From Blumeriella jaapii (taxonomy: Eukaryota > Ascomycota > Leotiomycetes > Helotiales > Drepanopezizaceae): 20,023 nt of DNA. The position numbers and the translations under genes are program-made. The stretch is taken from contig VWND01000065.1 of the NCBI GenBank assembly GCA_009599575.1, positions 1 through 20,023 on the forward strand. Direction: 5' to 3'. The notes below the pieces were generated by a model. It was given only the letters and a program-made list of their open reading frames with translations. It made no database searches and had not been told where the DNA came from. Shown here in pieces: positions 17,412-20,023 of the stretch (position 1 is the stretch's first letter; each line of letters opens with the position of its first letter).

Positions 17412-18995
17412 ATGACCGCAACGATTGGCAGCTCCTCAGACCTTCAGGATACCTCCAATCCAAACGACCCTGCGAAGGCCACGGTCCGATGCCGCCGTGC
17501 CCTTTCGTGATCTCATACCGTCTCCAGACCATCCCAGAATCGCGGGGGATAGGAAACCATGATGCTCTCAGCTGGGGCGAGTCCCGAAGGCAGATCGAGG
17601 CGGCGGCTTGGCTCATCAATCGCTTGGAGAAGAGGAACCTAGAGCAGCCGTACAAAGGAATTCACGAGTGCATGGGGTCGTAAAGGAGGGCCTGTATACT
17701 TATGCTGAGGATGAAGGGGCGCCTAATCAACGAGACAATCAACAGGGTCGCGTCGTTACTGCAGATTTTGAACGAAGCCGAGAGAGAAAAAGCGGTGCAT
17801 TGTGGGGATGGTCACTGCCGATGAGTTCAGAGGGTATGGTCATACCGGAACTATACATTGATCCAGGTACGCTAAAGCGAAGACACCTTTTTTCGCAAGG
17901 GAAGATGTTGACTGGAAGCGTTGTTTGAGGTGGCTTGCGGCTCGACGAATGCTCTACAGAAGTTCCCGACCGCGATCCACAAGCTTGGTCCTCAAAGCCT
18001 ATACCTCTCCTCAGGGTTTATGACAAAGATCCTCGGGCTGCTGGTCACAAACGGGCTTCTCGGGCAGCGCGTTCAATGCAAGAAGAAAGTTGCGGAAAGA
18101 GGCACTCCTACACACTTCCGCATCTTCGGGAAAGGACCTCGCCCCTTTCTGCCCCCATGGGGACTAAAAGTTTTTCGGCCATCACCTCTGTCTTCAACGT
18201 GGTGTTCCTGGGCAAGAGGATGGTCGATCGGACCCCGACGTTCATTGGCGCGGAACCAGACAGGATCGAAGAGGGGCCAGCCGCAAGCGGGGGGTTGGTT
18301 GAGGATGTTCCGAGCTGAAAGAAGCAGAACTAGACGAATAGTCTCTGAGGGGTTGGATGCAGGCATTCCTGCCCAGGCGGCTGCAGGCCCCAAAAGCTTT
18401 TGATGAGCAAAGGCATGGAGGGCAAGAGTCTGGCGTTGATCGGTGGAATTGGGTGGAAACCAGTTCGACGAGGAGGCATCTTGGTGGTGCTTCGAAAGGA
18501 CAATCGGGTCGTGCCATAATGGTCAACGTGAAGCTCTTCCGTGGCAGGGGAGGGGATCTTAAAACTCGTTCTGTAGACGGGAGGACCGGTGTACGAATTT
18601 CTATGCGATCAGCAAGACTTGATCTTCAAGCTCTTCCTCGCGTTCAATGAGTACTTACCCGCGCCAGTCCTGCAGCAACGGCTGGCGTTGTTCCAGAAAG
18701 CATTGGATGAGACTTATTTCGCGTGGATCGGGGGGAATGTGGCGATGAGGACCCTTTACTACTAATCGTATCCACAAGTCCAGTGCATTTATGGAACTGG
18801 ACGTCCACTGTGGGAGTGAGTGTTCCGATGTTGTTGACGGATTTCTCTTGTAGGGGAGTCGCTTTGCTAATTGCGATATTAAAATTCTTTTCTTGACGAA
18901 TACCACGCCGCCACGATTGTCAATATATCCACACTATAAATCGCTTGCCGAACAGAGGCGATTACGGGTGTGCTTTGTTGGGGGCCTTGATGTGA
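17412..18995 (+). CDS. DUF3500-family protein (frame broken by single-base insertions)
   Basis: The family has unknown function and is common in fungi and bacteria. In order I see P-F-R-D-L-I-P-S-P-D-H-P-R-I near 17500, Q-P-Y-K-G-I-H near 17650 and E-G-L-Y-x5-D-E-G-A-P near 17690-17730. Then come P-E-L-Y-I-D-P-G near 17845, G-L-R-L-D-E after an intron (17867-17929, GTACGC...TTTGAG), and L-V-T-N-G-L-L-G-Q near 18040. P-W-G-L-K-V-F and G-H-H-L-C-L follow near 18150-18200, then P-T-F-I-G-A-E-P near 18240, D-N-R-V-V-P near 18500, and D-E-T-Y-F-A-W-I-G-G near 18710-18735. The end is F-L-T-N-T-T-P, H-T-I, N-R-G-D-Y-G and a stop at 18993-18995. A further intron beginning GTGAGT near 18811 is likely. 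Surplus bases in runs (C5 near 18156, T5 near 18173, TT near 18197, TTT near 18017, AAA near 18025) explain most breaks. The start codon is uncertain. Confidence 0.78.
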
Positions 18996-20023
18996 TAGGT
19001 TATTCTACCCAGCGTTAGAATCGAAGACCATATCTCCACATCTCATTACCACGAATGCCCAAAATGCTCGACATTCCATAACCCAATATTGAAAACACAG
19101 TTAAGTTTCCGGTTACTTTCGTTACCATTCTCGGAGTCCCTTATTTCCTGGGTTTTTGGTGGTCAACGGATTCGAGCCTTATCCCCGAAGAGCACACCGG
19201 AACAGAATTCCGACTCTCTTGGTGACTGTCCTGCGTGCCAAAACGGGAGCGCTTTCGGTGAGTCCCCCCCAACGACCTTATTATTAGAACATAGCAACGT
19301 GAGAGACGGGCGTTTCTGACCCCCTACGCTTTGCGAACCGATTGACGCAGCACCCCCTTCCCTCCCCAGAAAAAAAATGAATATCCCATGTTGGAGGGGA
19401 TGAGATTTTCACTGCAATGCTGCACCATTTAGTACCCTAGCAGGGACACATGTTATGCCCTACAGAACATCGTAATATGCTGAGCGCACGGCTGAGCGCC
19501 ACCGAAAAATAGTACATGTCGGCAGTTTTGTTTTTACTGAGGTCGCTTCGCAGCCCAATGGTTTACGTTTACAAGAAGCGGGAAAAAGCAGCGTGAAGAA
19601 CTGAGAGACGTCTGATGGAGATCCTGAAACAAATCCTGAGATGAGACGACATTTGTGTCCCCGTCTGACGCTTAAGCAAGAACAGGCCGCAAAACGCAAA
19701 CAGGGAATAATTCTTTCGAGTGTTCTGTCCAAGATTTGTTTTGAAATATCTGGAATATAAAAACCTTCAACGGCACAAACAGTTTGAAAAATCATTAACT
19801 TTGATGAGCCTTTTGAATTTTTAGGCCCCCCCCCGACCTGTTTCGACCGATTGTTTTGATCAAATGATCTTTTTCCAATAATCTGTCGTCAACAGGATTA
19901 ATTCCAATCTAAGCTATAGATATGAACTTTCTTTTTCGCGTGTTTGGCAACATAACATTTGCTCTAATTGTTTTGTCATTACAATTTTTATGGTGTTTTC
20001 AATTCGTTAAATTCTCCCACGAT
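18996..20023. other. No gene recognised downstream of the DUF3500 gene
   Basis: Short open frames occur (for example minus 19795-19460) but show no family motif and no intron structure. A C9 run lies near 19826-19834. The last ~200 bp become AT-richer without the CpG-sparing mutated pattern of the left part. I see no repeat end or RNA gene. Confidence 0.45.

Noticed and set aside
19460..19795. A minus-strand 111-codon frame near the right end
   Set aside because: No motif, no promoter or intron support; likely chance.
1..20023. CRISPR arrays, bacterial operons or tRNA genes
   Set aside because: No regularly spaced repeats or cloverleaf-like sequences were seen, and the window is clearly eukaryotic (fungal).

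Overview
The window looks like a filamentous ascomycete chromosome (Pezizomycotina type). It has short GT-AG introns of 53-84 bp, a chromodomain Ty3/Gypsy retrotransposon, repeat DNA whose cytosines are lost everywhere except in CpG (a RIP-like pattern), and three genes whose families are common in fungi.

Layout. Positions 1-6263 hold a GC-normal chromovirus (copy A, minus strand), cut by the left window edge. It has a 268 bp LTR, a candidate self-priming primer binding site, an intact gag without a zinc knuckle, a perfectly phased -1 slippery heptamer, and a frameshifted pol with PR-RT-RNase H-IN-chromodomain. Positions 6264-10262 hold the 3' two thirds of a second copy of the same family (copy B, plus strand). 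Copy B is heavily C-to-T/G-to-A mutated, and its catalytic YLDD now reads YLNN. B starts abruptly in mid-pol exactly at the end of A's LTR, so A most likely inserted into B in opposite orientation and B's 5' part lies left of the window. Positions 10263-11926 are another AT-rich, CpG-sparing relic of unknown origin, with coding ghosts on the minus strand. It ends at a ~41 bp fragment resembling the 3' end of 18S rRNA. From about 11970 the base composition becomes normal.

The gene part holds three host genes. A transketolase-family gene (plus, 13647-15599) faces tail-to-tail a four-exon fumarylacetoacetate hydrolase-family gene (minus, 17081-15979). The latter is divergent from a DUF3500-family gene (plus, about 17412-18995). 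The adjacency could suit a small sugar/aromatic catabolic neighbourhood, but no common pathway is demonstrated. Nothing recognisable follows 18996.

Important caution: all three genes and the pol of copy A are broken many times, and nearly every break I could resolve is one extra base in a short homopolymer, with no nonsense substitutions. That is more like uncorrected long-read sequence error than gene death, so I describe the host genes as genes with apparent frameshifts. The most interesting biology is in the retrotransposon: the predicted self-priming site, the slippery heptamer, the contrast between RIP-free A and RIP-ruined B, a RIP-poor pocket in B's LTR, and the rDNA fragment at the edge of the mutated block.
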